Shown here: positions 12,437 to 25,511 of the stretch, piece by piece | Layout: every line of letters starts with the position of its first letter | Position numbering within the stretch: the stretch's first letter is position 1 | Source: Chamaea fasciata | Taxonomy: Eukaryota > Chordata > Aves > Passeriformes > Sylviidae | Assembly (NCBI GenBank): GCA_029207755.1 | Contig: JARCOQ010000005.1 | Span: forward strand, 57,349,449-57,413,448 | Length of the DNA: 64,000 nucleotides | Reading direction: 5' to 3' | Program-made: the position numbers and the translations under genes | The notes under the pieces: model-generated | Seen by the model: only the letters and a program-made list of their open reading frames with translations | Databases searched by the model: none | What the model was told of the DNA's origin: nothing

Positions 12437-13635
12437 ACACAAACTACCAGCTACTCTTCAGTTAAACAAAACCACTTCTGGCAAGGAAAACAGATGTTTT
12501 GTTGCCTCTTGTCTCATAACAGCAGAATAGAGAGAACAAGAAAGCAAAGGAGATGGAACAAAAGAGAGTGAGCTGCCTTTCATGTCTCTGAAGGTCCTTG
12601 TAGAAATCAGTGTCCAGAAGAAATATCTGTAAAATGAAAAAGCTTGGTTTGTATTTTACTTCAAGGTTCATTGTGCCTGGCTTTGCAGCCATTCTGGGCA
12701 GAGAAGAGTAGAGGTCACCTAGATGTCCAGCTGGATGAAAACTGACTCATAGCTTCAACTCCACATTTTTGCTCAGCATTCTCTTGTAACAGAAGCCTCT
12801 GACAGACCTCCATGGGCAGCTCCCTGTTACAGCTGAGCATGTGCAGCCCTCCCACCAGGCCCTCTCTGGCAGTACCAAATATATTCCTCTAACTGGATGA
12901 CTGAACAAATTAATCTATCAAAGAGGTTATATCTTATGAAAAAGGGAGAATGTCTCAGAGGGGGACCAATAATTGGGACTACTGCATGCAGGAGCTAAAG
13001 CACTAATGTTAAAAACCCAGCATTTTTAATCTGTCACTGACATTTAAATCAGAAAATCCAAAATCTGTGTAGCGTCCAGTGAAACAGCAAGCTTAAAAAT
13101 AGCTTTAAGTGGCAGAATAGCCAATTAGCCTTGAATAATGTGAACTGAGCAAAGCACAAAACCCCTGTGTGCTTCCCTAGTGGAGCTGGCTGAGGCCACC
13201 TGGGGTAGTTTGCTGTCTCCAATGATACCTAATGACCAGTGTTTCAAAGGAAGCTCAGAATTTCAGGAAGCTACTAATTACTCCTTGCTGAACCAAGAGC
13301 ACAGCTGATACAGCTTCTGATCAGTTTATGCTTGGACTAGAAGCCCCTGCATGTTTTTCTTGGTCAGTGTAATTGCATTTTCTTCTCATGCTGAATACCT
13401 TTCTCTTTTAAAACAAAATCCAATACTGACAATGGTTGTTTATCATCATCCTGAGTTTACATGAAAAAAGCTATAATCCCATTTTTCTTTAAAAACAACT
13501 CCAAAACAACAGTGGTCCAGTTGCACTAGACCACTTACAAGTAAGATATTTTTTTCACACACATGAAAGAATTCTGCAAGCACCAACAGAGCAGGGGACA
13601 ACTGCCCAAACTAAACTTACAAGAAGCCTGGTCAT

Positions 13636-13666
<31 letters not shown>

Positions 13667-13675
13667 TTTTTTTTT
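13636..13675 (+). repeat. (TC)n microsatellite running into poly(T)
   Basis: About eleven TC units (13636-13658) pass directly into a T-run of about 18. On the minus strand this is A-rich followed by GA repeats. It is likely to be length-variable between individuals. Confidence 0.95.
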
Positions 13676-16600
13676 CTTTTTTCCCAGGGACAAGAAATTA
13701 CTGGAAAAAATACCTGGCTGTAGAAGGCTTAGGTTAGAAGAGGGCAGTGCTCAAAACCTTTCAGCTCTGCATCACTGCCTTAGGTTAAAGGCAACCCAGA
13801 AAACTTTCCTAACTTGGTTCCTGATTTCAATCCATCCCAGGATGAACATTATTAAAAAATAATATTGCTCTCAATTGATCTTAGCTCTCTCATAGACAGA
13901 AAAATGAAAACATTTCAAGAAGATTTGTTTTTATGACTTCAGTTAATCTTTTCAAAACAAATTTAAAGACAATACAGCTGGAAAGGTAATTTGCTGCTGT
14001 CTTCAGCTTGCTGATTGCTTAGTCCTTGAAATCTAGGTCCTTTTATGCAAGTACTTCATCCAAAGTTTCTTGTGGCACTGGGGACTGTGGAAATCTGGTT
14101 TTTCCAAGGAAGGCAATGAGTGAAAATGGGATCTTCTCGTGGGGAACTATTACTATCTGCATTCCTTCCATTTAGGCAGCAAGGCATAAAGATTTGAAAG
14201 ACACAATTGTTCCGTGGAACTGCTTTAAAGAGAAGGGGAGATTACCCCTCCACGGGTTTTATCACTTCCATATGCAACTCTATGATAAAACAATTTTTAA
14301 AGTGGAAAGACAGGAAAAGGGACATCAAGAGGTTCCCTCTCTTCAATAACAATGTTAACAAATATTCAAGGGTGTTTTATAAGTGTTCAGATGGGGTCTG
14401 AGGCTGACCATCAGCTGATAACAGAAACAACTTCCAGAAGCACAGCTTTGAAATTTTATTCTACAGAATTGTTTTTGTGAGATAGGGAGAAGAGGAATAA
14501 AGAAATGTGGAATAAAATATTTAAAATCTCTAGGAAAAACATCAAAGAGAAAGAAGAATTTGGCACTGAGATTGCTTCAGTCATGGATCTAAACTATGTT
14601 GTGGGAGCAGCATGAAAGAAGGTTTGAGGGCTTTTTTAATTTAGATTTTTTACTGAAAAATAAATGTTCTTTTCAGAGGTTGGAAACTGTTCCCTCAAAA
14701 AATATTTCTTACATCCTAAAATAAGCAGGTTGTACTTCTGATGGCAAAAGAAAGATATAGTGGTTTAAGCAGTCAAAAAGTGTTTTTTAATGCTACCAAG
14801 GGAGTACATCATCTTTGGAAGATAAAATATATAAAAGGAGGGTTCATTTTTTTCTTCTTCCTAAGAAATTTATCTATTCTATTCAAAATTTCTGCAGAAC
14901 AAAATATTTTTTCTCCTTAGAATAGCCATGGAAAATTAAAATCAGTGACAAGAAAATTATGAGGCAGGTTTAATATGATGTCTGAAATTCTGTTTTAAAT
15001 CTACAGAAGCCAGAGTATTAGAATAAATATTCTGCTGCAGATTAGCTAAACTAAATAAATAAGGTACATTTTATGATGTGGAAATGTTGATTTATTTGTA
15101 GGTTTTTTGCTTTACAATCATAATTTTCAGTTGTCTAAAAGACTTGACAATATCTAATGAATATGCAAAAAAAAAGAAACAATGAAATAAACAAATTAAT
15201 TCTTTTTTTACAGATATCTCAAAACTTTGTAGTAGTAGTCAGGTCTCAACTGTCAGCCAACTAGCAAACTTTTTTCTTTTCATGTCCTTCCTCCTTAAAA
15301 GTAGTAATGAATCTCAGCATTTTCCATACTGGCCACCAACTTAAAAGGGAATAAAACAGTAGAGACAGACCAAGGAAGAGACAAGTAACTTGAGGATGTA
15401 AAAGGCAATATGCCTCACTAAGGTGTCTTAGTGGACGGGCAAGCTTTCATTTCTGAATTCTATTTGAAATTATAAATCAAAAGTACCTTAGCAAGGATCT
15501 AGAGAATCTGCAAACATTTCATAATGTTTCTTCAAAAGAGGTTTTAGGGAAAAAAAAAATTAAATTAAATTTCTTCTATCATTTGAAGTCTCAACGCAGA
15601 GAACAAAACTCATCATTTCTGTACACTGAGACAACAGTGATGCAAATTTATGGAAGTTTATGTATAAACATGCATATGAATAACACAGAGAACCTTCATG
15701 TGATGACAAACAGAAGACACATCTGAGAGGTCTGCTGAAATTCCATGTGGACTCGGCTGTGCTGCATTCGGCAGCAAACGCAAAACAGTCACTCCTTTAA
15801 TCAGCTGCAGGGAAAGGAGACACAGTTGTGGAAGCTGTGGAAGGTTTTCAAAAGGGGAGAATGGCCTCCAGAAAGGAGTAGGAGGAAATGCTGGAACTAG
15901 TGGATAGTGCAAGACACAGTTACACAAAAATCCAAGAAAAAGGGCATTTAAGCTGTGAAGTAACAATGGCACAAAAAAGCCACAGAATGGGAATGTTTCT
16001 GAAAGAGGCCATAAGATTGCAATTTAACTTTAATGTACCAAGTGCGTGAAATGTCTTCAAAATAAATGTGCTGTGTTTACAGATGGGAAACATCCATGTT
16101 TGGGCCAAGTGTCCGTTTCAAATTCTCAGTCACTAAAATCAGAGAATACATTTATTTTTCCTTTCTAGGCTACTAAGCAATAATAATAAATTTGGAGTTC
16201 TAATGTTTTTTTCCTATGTTCTCAGTTCTCTATATCCAGTCTCTTCTCATGACACACTGCTTTCCCCATTCCTCTGCTGTACTTTTTTCCTTCTTTCCAA
16301 TTCCCTCCTTCTCTCCTTTCATTCCTCATTGCAGTCTCTGCTAGACATCCCACCAAAGGCTCCAGGTCCTCTCTCTACCTCTCTGCTTTTTGCCCATTTT
16401 GTTCAGCCCAGTTCAGCTGCTTTGTTTCACAGACTGCAGCACATGTTGTGTTTGTACTTTGCTAAATCCACAGGACTTCTGATCCAGTGGAGCCCCCTGA
16501 TATTTGAGTGTGAATAACAGATAGTGGTGCAGTGGCTGGAAGTGCCGGCTTCAATCCATGTGCACAGGGGCAGAAACAAAAGGAAATGCCTCAAATCTGA

Positions 16601-18222
16601 ACCAGCACAATCTCTGAGAGCTCCTCCCTGCTCCAGGTGGAGGATTTTTGTAGAGCAGAGCATGGGAGCCAGCAGCACCTTCCCTTTCCCCACACCATAT
16701 TTGCAACAGTGGGCAGTATTACCACTGGTCACCCTGGGGTTTTGCTTTTCTTTATTTTCACATCCCCTGATAAGTGATTACTTTCTAACCAATTTCTAGA
16801 AGAGTGAAGACAGCAGACAGAAAGTGGTTAGGAACCAGGTGTCCTGCTGCTTTCCCTCCATGCCTCTCTCTCTCTCCCACTGAACTCCAGCAGTCACCTT
16901 TTACTGACTGCATCAGGCTTCCAGCTGAGATTCATACGATCTGCTAATTAATGCTGCCTAAGTTTTAATAGCTAACAGACATCTGATAATCACCAAGCAT
17001 AAGATGTATCATCACCAGTGTTACTGAAAATCTAGCTCCTATTTTTTTTTACTAATGTTTTTCTTTGCAAACTCTATGCTGTAATTTATGATGAAGTTAA
17101 TAATAAATTATGACAAATTATTCACATTATTGTTAAAGAAATGCACAGCAGAAGCACCCTGCAAATAGGATTAACATACATACATGGAACTTTCATGAGG
17201 CTCAAGAAACAGAATCACATACTAGAATTTCATGTATTAGAAGTCAGAGAATCCTTTTCAACCCTTTCAATCCCATCCCTTTCTCCCCGCTATAAAAAGT
17301 CCCCAACAAAACCACAAACAAATCCCAAACCACAGATGACAGAAGACATAAGGGATGAGGGATTTATAGAGTTTCTCTAGACCCTGGAATTAACTCCACC
17401 TAGGAGAGATCAGGTTCAGAATTTTCTTTCCTGAGTTGTATCTGATCAGAAATCTATTCTATAGGAAATAGATTACGTATAAATGTCAATGTTCTCATCA
17501 GCATATGAGGCACATAGAACTGAAGTTAAAAAACCACTAAGCACTTTTGCAATTAATTCAAGGTGGAATTCATCTGTTATTACAGACACACGTGTAAGTA
17601 TCTCTGTTTCATATATATATTTATCAGAGAGGATGAAGCAGCCAGAGTTGGAATGAATGACAAGCAGCTGATTTTCTCCATAAGGGAATGTCTCTAAGTC
17701 CAAGAGTATTCTGTATATGCAAGGCAAGGACATAGCACAAACCAAGAGAAAACTTATCTTTAAACTGCACTGAGGCAAGTGTATCTTTGGCAATAAATTG
17801 GTTTAGAGCTGATTTATGAGTTCTACTGAAACAGCTAACCAGTAGATTACAAATATTCAAGATTTTTACACAGCTTTGTTTAGCTGCATCCCATCTCTTT
17901 TAGATTCAGTTTCAGGATGATTCTAATTCGATCACTGCAGAAGCAGCAACACTGATAATAAGCATGTCTGATAAAAATGTATTTCGCAGTCACAGGGGAG
18001 GCTTATTTCCAGGACTCACTGATTCAGTCAGGATATGAAAAACAAACCATATTCCATCTATTTTTTTTAATCAACCTAGGTGACATAAATCAATTGCGAG
18101 ATTATGATTGTGGAACTATCACAGTGAAATGTGTAAATGACTTTCAGCAGTGTATTTAAAAAAGTAGAACAGGTTTATGACAAATAATTAAAACCCGAAA
18201 CAAACAAAAACAAACACCAGAA
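13676..18222. other. Non-coding sequence, no gene recognised
   Basis: I see no supported gene. There is a pyrimidine-rich stretch at 16240-16330, a short (CT)n at 16864-16876, and a GC-flanked TATA-like motif (CGCTATAAAAAGTCCCC) at 17288-17304. Open frames reach about 106 codons but carry no recognisable family motif. Confidence 0.65.
16864..16876 (+). repeat. Short (CT)n microsatellite
   Basis: About six CT units form a minor simple repeat within otherwise ordinary sequence. Confidence 0.8.
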
Positions 18223-18300
18223 GAAAAAAAAACAAAAAAAAAAAAAAAAAAAAACAAAAAAAAAAAAAAAAAAACAAAACACCAAAAAAACCAAAAAAAA
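18223..18300 (+). repeat. Long A-rich low-complexity tract
   Basis: The tract is nearly continuous A broken by single C residues (runs of about 21 and 19 A, then CAAAACACC, then A7 and A9). No CR1, SINE or processed gene copy is visible just upstream, so it looks like a simple A-rich repeat, not a retrocopy tail. Copy number here is prone to sequencing and assembly error. Confidence 0.95.
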
Positions 18301-21300
18301 ATTACCCCACACAACCTGGAAGAATACAGATTTGAACACATGAAAGAAAGAAAAATAACTTTGAGTAAATTCTCATAAATTCTCATATATTTAAGGGGTT
18401 TTGGAGACTAGTCTAAAAGGTAAAGAAACACCCTTGTTTTGTTTAGAGAGACTCAGTCCAAAATACTCTAAACAAATTAAATTTGCAAAACAATTTGAAG
18501 TAATCAAGATCAGCTTTCCTCAAGTATTTGTGAAATAATAAAAACCAATCAAAAAAGAATAAGAATAAATATAAACCCTGGTCAGAAAAACAATCCTCTT
18601 ATTAACCTAGCCCTAAGAAAGTTGGTTAATAACGGGAGAAAGAAAATGTAGCAGAGATGGAGAGGTGGAAACTTCAAAAAGAGCAAAATGGGAAGGCAAA
18701 AATCCCACCAACATCTCTGGCTCAGATTGGGAAGGGTCTGGGCTGGGCAAAGGTCTGCCTGACCTGGTGTGTTGTTAATGAGGATTTGTTTTATTCAGAG
18801 TGGTCCCAATGTCTGTACCTCTGCCATGGCCATGACTCCTGAAGACCTTAAAACACTGTTGCTGTCCTCTACTGAAGTCTGTTTCTACAAGATGGGATCA
18901 CAAAGGAACGCATCTACATAATGCCAGATCCAATGCATTTATTTTTCTTACATATGTGCATTTAAACAAATTTTGGAAAAAGACTTTCACATACTTTGTG
19001 ATGCCAGTACTGAAGAATAACAATAGGCAGCACTTATATGCCAAAACAAAGCATCAAAATTTTTATCTGCCTCAAGGGTGTGTCTTTGAAGGTGTCAGAG
19101 ACATTAGGAACAAAGAAAATAGAAGTGATATGCCAGATGCACACATCTGCATCAGTTCAAAGCCGATCCCCAGTCCCCAAAGCTGTCAAGCACAACTTGC
19201 AGGAGGAAAGAGTTATTATTTATTTTTTAATCATCCAAGTACAGAAAGCTTGGAAAGGGCTCTGGGGAAAGTTTCTTGTGGTTGAAGTATGTTCTACTCT
19301 TCCTTGCCATACCCCAAGCTAATTATTCCCTTTCTGTTTTCTGTAAGCCTTTTTCTGCATGGCTGTAGCTCACAAGTTCCGGTGGTTTCAGCTGTTTCCC
19401 AGAGACAGGGATTCCAAGGGGGCGCCACACTCTGCATGAGGGTGTAGTCCTGCCTTTATTCCTGACAAGGCAAGGAATGAGCACACGCAGAATCATAGGA
19501 GAGAAATGAGCTAGGGGGAGGCTGTGGGAACAGCAGGGGAGGCTCAAAGTGGGAATTCTGGCTTTTAGCAGGGTAATTGGAGCTTCACTTGGGAAGTGGT
19601 GTCCTTTAAGCATTGCACTGATGTTGCATAAGGCCTGTGTCCACACACCATCCATCAAGGAAAGCCCTGGGATATAGGAAAAGTCCTGATGAGTTTCTTT
19701 TTGGTTTTTATTAAATTGGACTATTACATAGTCCAATTTATTTATATGGTTATGTTTCATTATAGTGTTCCTTAGCAAGATTTATGCATTAGCAGCAAAA
19801 ATGTCCAATTATCACCCTTTTGCTTTTACTATGAATTAACCAGCATTTCTGTGTAGATAGGAAAAATCAAACTTTTTATTATTACTCAGTTTGTATGGTT
19901 TTATTTATCACCTAATTCCACTCCATGGCAGCATCTATTGCAATTTGTACATGATCTTCAGAGGAGATGGAACGTTTATGTTCTCTACCATCCCTCGTGC
20001 TGTACATGTTAGGACTGAAAATGTGTTCAAAACAACAGAGCTGCTCAGATAGGGGAACTGGCCCTTTCCCTGTGATACTCTGTGAGGTCAGCTATTGGCA
20101 GAAGACTTGAATTTTTAATATCTAATTCCTAACTCAAATAATACAATCTAATTAACCTATGCATGCTTAATAAATTCTATTAATTATTTAATCAATATTA
20201 ACTTTCATTAAATACTGAAAATCATTAAATAAATACTGTCAAGGAACCTAGATATATTTATAATGGATGCTTTTGCTTATTTCAAAGCTCTTAACATCAG
20301 TAAATTATTGAAAGTCTCTCCAAACTTTTCTTTTATTTTGTTCCTACAAAATGTTTTTGAAAGGATCTTTGTTTCCTGCCTGCAGGACAGAGGATACACA
20401 AAAAGCTAAGACCTTCTCTTTGTCATCACTCTAGATATTCCCACTAGACTGACAGGGGACAACCCTTTACCTAATGGTCGGAAGAAAATATTTGTTATCA
20501 TGTGGATCTCCTTAACCCTCGGGCCCCACCCAAAGTCAATGAAGCCTGTCTCTGCTTAGGGAATATCTTTGTCAAAGGTAGTCCACTATTGCTGTGGAAA
20601 AGTATATACAGATATTTTGGAAAAAGACATGTAACTATTAAAATTGTGCAAACATATATAATTATATATTATTCTATGTTATAAACGTATATAAATACAC
20701 AAACATAGCAGCTCATTCCATTTTTCAGTGAAACCTCAGGCAGCATGGAGTTAAGTCCCTATCCTTGCAGGAAATCACACACAGCGGTGTGCCATGGGTG
20801 TTCCTCTCTCAGCACAGAAGAGCTCTCCTGCTGAGTTCCCCTCACCTCAGCTCTCCCTGCCTGAGCAGAGTCATCCAGCTCTGAGATCATTATTTCACCC
20901 ACTGGCACCTCTGAAATCCTGACAATCAATGTTCTTTAAAAATGAAAATACAGATTTCAAGACAAAATATCTTGGCTGCCTCTTTGTGCTGCGATGTCAA
21001 GTACAAAGATCAAGCAATGGTTTTATGGTATCACAGAGAGCAGCCATGAACGAAGGGCAGCCCAGGCCAGAGCTGAACATCTTGCTTTAGGCAATCAAGG
21101 AAAGTTCCAGACAGCTCATGTCAGCTACTCACAGTGCTGGATCACAACCTGAACACTGCCTCCAATCTCAGAGCTGACACTTTCCTTCAGAAGCACCATG
21201 TTCACCATGTTCTTCTGAGCAAGACCTTCATTTCCTGGTCTATTTTTGACCAGCCACACAAGAAATACAAACTTCAGATTTATACAAAAAGCAGAGGCTT

Positions 21301-22183
21301 TAGAAGTTTCTAAAGTGAGTATTCTTCAGCAGCAAAACTGTACTGCCATCTCTGAACTCCATCCAGGCCAGCACTGGGGCACCCTAATAAGGAGATTAGG
21401 AAAGATTCTGTGTGGAAGTGGATTAGAGATGCCGGCTCAATTGTATTGCATCAAACTGTAAGAAACAGAGCTCAGATACTCTTCAAGAGCAGGAGTCCAG
21501 TATAGTGAGAATGTGCCATGCCTGGTATTTGAGGAGGCACAAGGGAGACGGCTTACAGAGATTAGTCAGAGGCAGCAGAGGAAAAGTGGGAAAAGATTCT
21601 AAGACCTGAAGCATGATGTAAGAACTGCTGATCTGGAATTTGTATGGCAGACAGAAAAACACATGACACTGTCATGGTAAGTTGCTCTCCTACTGGGCAG
21701 CTGTAGTCCAGAGTTGGGAGCTGAAGCAGGAGAAGTAAAAAGCAAGGACATGCCTTGTTAGCACAACAGAAACATTCTGGAGATACTGAACTCAAGTGTT
21801 TATTTCTTCAAAGACATTCCAAATATATTAATCTGCAAATGGAACTGATTTAATCCATTTCCCATATTCAGCCCAAACTGCAGTCATGATTTAGAATATT
21901 TCCCAAAAATTCCCACTACCAGGATCTGGAGGGCAGAGAGGTGCTAACCTACTGAAGTCTAGATAATACTGTGCCTCATGCAGTGGAAAGAAGTAGAATA
22001 ATAGATCAACAAATGAATGCTATGAGGTGCATCATTTAATAAGTAAGGAAGAAAAAAAATTCTATGAAGTGACTGTTCTCAGATACTCCCAGGATAAACC
22101 AATTTAAACTTTGTACACTGCTCAGGCTATAGCTGCAGAATTAATGTCCTGTGTAGCAACCAATATAATCTTCTTTTTTAGTA
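18301..22183. other. Non-coding sequence, no gene recognised
   Basis: No exon or RNA gene is supported. A perfect hairpin lies at 19712-19740. AT-rich stretches lie at about 20130-20260 and 20640-20700, the latter holding a 16-bp A/T palindrome at 20654-20669. A minus-strand frame of 151 codons (19323-19778) spans the hairpin and has no domain I recognise. Confidence 0.65.
19712..19740. repeat. Perfect 13-bp stem, 3-base loop hairpin
   Basis: TAAATTGGACTAT (19712-19724) and ATAGTCCAATTTA (19728-19740) are exact reverse complements separated by TAC. Such a long perfect stem with a tight loop is the strongest hairpin in the window. No transposon termini or target duplications are evident around it. 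Confidence 0.9.
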
Positions 22184-22429
22184 ATGCACTGTGAAAAACC
22201 TATTATCTTACCTATAATTCTAACTGGCCTGTTTCTATTTATTTCTTCAATGCCAGTGTCAGCAGGCAAGCGTAGTCTGCCATTTAGCAACAGGGGAATA
22301 TTTTCACCCACTACAGAAAATGTTATTTCACATGTGGGCCCTCATATGGGAGTTGATGTGGGGTTATTTCAATGGATGATCAGCAAATCAAAACACTACA
22401 GTGAACAGACAACTGGAGGAAAAACATAA
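22184..22429 (+). other. Candidate small secreted-peptide frame (81 codons)
   Basis: An ATG at 22184 follows two bases after a good acceptor (ATCTTCTTTTTTAG). The frame begins MHCEKPIILPIILTGLFLFI, a short polar start and a hydrophobic core, then SSMPVSA before GKRS. That is a textbook signal-peptide shape with a likely cleavage after SA and a basic site next to it. The remaining 50 or so residues have no cysteines and no neuropeptide or domain signature I know. There is no clear splice donor inside. It could be a coding exon of an unknown secreted peptide or a chance frame. Confidence 0.18.
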
Positions 22430-22922
22430 ACCAGTCATTTCAGGAAAATTCAAGCTCTTAAACAATGGACACTGTTAAAGGACAGAAAAATCATGTATCT
22501 CCTTCTCTTAATATCCATTACAGTTCACTCTTGTTTTGTTACTACCCACTGTGTTGCTTACACTTTTGGTGGCATTGCCCCAGGTTTTACCCAAGCCAGC
22601 TCCAGCACGTTGCACATTTTGGCACATCTTGGGCAGAAATAGCAGAGCCAGGGGCCAGAGGCACAGCAGGCGGGGCACTGGCAGCAGGAACCTGCCCCCT
22701 CCCTGTGGAACAACTGCTGGGGTGCATCCCTGTGCCAGGGGCAGCGTGGCACACATGCTGTGCCAGAAGGCAGCTGGCAAAGGAGCACAAAGGCTGCTCA
22801 GCTGGATCCTTTGGAATGCTTGGGAGGGTGGACACTCAGCATTCCCACCTGCCACATCAACTGGGGGCCAGGGAGGGTTTTCTGGGACAGATCCCATGAG
22901 CACCAGGGATGTGGTTTTTTAA
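22430..22922. other. GC-rich patch with overlapping open frames
   Basis: About 22590-22890 is visibly richer in G and C than its surroundings. It is open on several frames at once: plus-strand frames ending at 22899 and 22922, and a minus-strand frame at 22508-22903. A good acceptor (TCTTAATATCCATTACAG) ends at 22523. Overlap of many open frames is expected where TAA, TAG and TGA are rare because of GC content, so coding is not shown. It is not a CpG island, since CpGs are few. Confidence 0.4.
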
Positions 22923-25233
22923 AGATTTTTCTGGACTGAAAGTGTGGGTTTCTAAAAACAGGTGCACAAATCATGGAAAATACCTGGAATTTTTAGTGGG
23001 CTTCTGGGAAAGAATTATTGTTAGCTCAGAGGTGAGATTCCTAGGCTGGGGCTTGTTTGCTCTTTTCAATTGATACAGAATTATGTTCCCCTAGGATAAA
23101 CTGCATGCAATTTAATGCAAAGAACACCTGCAGCTGCTGGTGCTTTGGAAAATCTCTAAGGATGGCCTGAAAACATGATGCTTTGTCTCTGCCACTTCCT
23201 TTTTCCCTCGGTAAGGTATTTTGGGTAAATAAATGAGGAGAGTTCATTAGCGTGCACTGGCTAAACAATTGTTAAGAAAATGCTCAAGGGCTTTGATTTA
23301 TGATAATTTTCATTGGAAGAACCTAAGGAACATAATACATAAGTCTTCAAGACTGTGCTGCTCACTTTCTTAGGGCTTAGCCAGATTAATAGATAATAGC
23401 ACTAATAGCAAAACAAGGTAATGTCTTAAGGGTTTTTGCCAAGATGTTGTTAGTTAATCTGAAAAGCTAGGTATGTTCAGACTTATGCCACTGCTGTGCA
23501 AAAGAGAAGCAAGAGAAAAAGACAGCTGCTTTCTGCTAAAAACACAGCAATATTCAGTGAATGTTTCTTTAGGATACACTGCAATATACCAAAAGAAAAA
23601 GTTCTGGGGACAGGGCCAGGTTTGCACATTTCAGATCTGTTTAAAAGGAGATCACAACCAGAGAATTCAACCTTTCTCTAAACTAAAACTGGTCATTCTT
23701 ATATGTTGAAAATAACATATGTTCAAGTCATCTCCCTAGAGACCTTTCCTCACCCAGTTCAGACACAGATAAGCACTCAAGAGTACCTTTTCCATTCTCA
23801 GAAATTTTGAGATAATTCCTTATGAGAGTACATGAGAAAGCATCAATGTATTTTTTCCCCTCTTTCAAGAGTGCTAGAATTGATAAGACCAGTTATCCTT
23901 CTCTTGTGCAACCCCATTCTTTTCACAACATCTGCAAGTTCTCATCCAAAAAATTTCCGTTATTAAAGATATGAACATTTTAAAACATAACATGGACACA
24001 ATTTATTGCATTTTCTGAAAGGATGTAATGAAATGTGATGCATGCATTGTGCAAATACTATCAAATTTCCAGCCAATAGAGGAAAGCATTACGTGTCACA
24101 GAAGACGAATCTAAAGCCCTGAGGAATTTCATCTGACCTTTCTGGTTAATTTGATTTCTCTATTTTCACCTTGGACACAGGGAAGTTTTTTTCATTCTTG
24201 GCTTAAAAAGGAGACACCTTTTATTCAAACCTCAGTTTACTATCAAATAGTCATAGGCGAAAATATGAGTTTCTTGATTTGTCCACAGCATCAGGCTACA
24301 CTTGCAGGAAACTTCAGTGCTCAGTTTCAAGTTGGAGAGCAGATGAAAAATCTTATATGCATTTATCTAGCATATTTACACATCCCATGTGACTCCATAT
24401 TGATGCTAAAAATCAGGTGACATTTCCCCCTGGTTGCTTCTACTATAGAAATTCATTTCTGCTTAAAACAGAGACAGAGGTACACTGAAATGATCTTATA
24501 TCCGAATTCTCAACCCTCAAGCAAAAGCATGTAAAAGGGATCAAAACTTCTGGATTTTCTTTCATCTATCTATCTTATTTCTTCAATCAAACCCACCAAG
24601 CTGTTTGAATCTTCTCTGTGACTTCACCTGACTAATATATGACTCTGTAGGGTTTGGGGTGGTTTTTTTTTAGTTTTTATTTTCTGTTTTTTCTCTTGCC
24701 TTTATAATAATGCCTTCAAAAGAAATAATATCTGTGAGACTGCTAATTTGACAGTTGACAAACAACTGCATCATCGATCTTCCTTGCCAGAAATAATCAG
24801 ACTCTAAACTTTTAAGATTTTGAAATTAAGAAGACTCTTCCTCCTCCCTCATAAAAAAAAAAAAAAAACAACACAAACCTTAGTCAGAATGGGGTAGAGC
24901 ATACACAACATCACCTGCAGCATGCCCCAGTTAAAGTTCTGTAATGCAAACCCAAACAGAAAGGACCAGTAACTTGTTTGTTCCTTTCCCAGTTTGTGCT
25001 CAAGGGACAGTTTATGCAGGGTGCCGTGTGTTTCTGAGAAAGCAAAAGCTTTCTCTGATGCTTATTTTAGTGTGGCTGCTGACACTGGATCCTGGAAGCA
25101 GTCAGTGGGAAGCAGGTGGCAGGGCATTCATGGAAAAAAACTGTTTTGAGTTGAAACTAGTGTCCACAGGTCCCCTGCCTGGCCATCAACACAATCATCA
25201 CCCTCTGCAGCCTCAGGAATTCTCCACATATTT
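22923..25233. other. Non-coding sequence, no gene recognised
   Basis: Nothing is supported beyond the A16 run at 24853-24868. Plus-strand frames of about 60-130 codons are present and lack family motifs; the one at 24944-25330 runs into the CR1 element. Confidence 0.65.
24853..24868 (+). repeat. A16 homopolymer
   Basis: A run of sixteen A lies between CTCCCTCAT and CAACACAAACC. It is a simple homopolymer with no retrocopy body recognised upstream. Confidence 0.95.
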
Positions 25234-25511
25234 CACAGAAGCACAGACTGGGTCAGGTTGGAAGGGGCTCCATCTGGTCCAACCTCCCTGTTCAAGCAGG
25301 GTGATCCCAGAGCACAAGGCACAGGATTGAATCCAGATGATTATTAAGTACCTCCAGTGAGGGAGACTCCACAACCTCCCTGGGCAACCTGTTCCAGTGC
25401 AGGGCCACCCTCACAGTAAAGTTTTCCTCGTGTTCCAGGGGAGCTTGTTGGCAATCGGTGTCTGCCCCTTGCCTCTCATGCAATTGCTCAGCACTGAGCA
25501 TTGTTCTGGTT
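25234..25511 (-). mobile_element. CR1 LINE, 5'-truncated, minus strand
   Basis: The plus strand begins CACAGAAGCACAGACTGGG and continues with GTTGGAAGGGGCTCC, TGGTCCAACCTCCCTG and CTCCACAACCTCCCTGGGCA, all typical reverse-complement CR1 3'-end text. The minus strand gives a decayed ORF2 C-terminus with VRVALHWNRLPREVV, corresponding to the conserved VVxHWNRLPREVV segment of CR1. Only about 280 bases remain. The 5' break is near the CACTGAGCATTGTTCTGG motif. It is non-autonomous and inactive. Confidence 0.93.

Larger units (their letters stand above)
7451..13635. other. Non-coding sequence, no gene recognised
   Basis: No convincing exon or RNA gene is seen. Local features listed separately are the C-rich tract at 8456-8476 with an adjoining palindrome, the A/TAAA repeat at 9761-9789, a regulatory-looking block at 10250-10640, and a possible terminal exon at 12226-12436. 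A G-rich run (GGGGGCGGGGGGTGG) lies at about 11280-11294. Minus-strand frames at 11502-11795 and elsewhere have no family motifs. Confidence 0.6.

Noticed and set aside
18223..18300. A-rich tract as the tail of a processed pseudogene
   Set aside because: No gene-like sequence and no matching target duplication upstream; it looks like simple repeat.
19415..19465. Minus-strand TGGCGCCC near AATAAA, resembling a retroviral LTR end and primer-binding site
   Set aside because: Only about eight bases match a tRNA-Lys type site, there is no CA-terminated LTR with recognisable U3, and no retroviral gene follows.
19323..19778. 151-codon minus-strand frame
   Set aside because: No recognisable domain, and it crosses a perfect hairpin, an unlikely coding structure.
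22590..22890. CpG island
   Set aside because: GC-rich but with few CpG dinucleotides.
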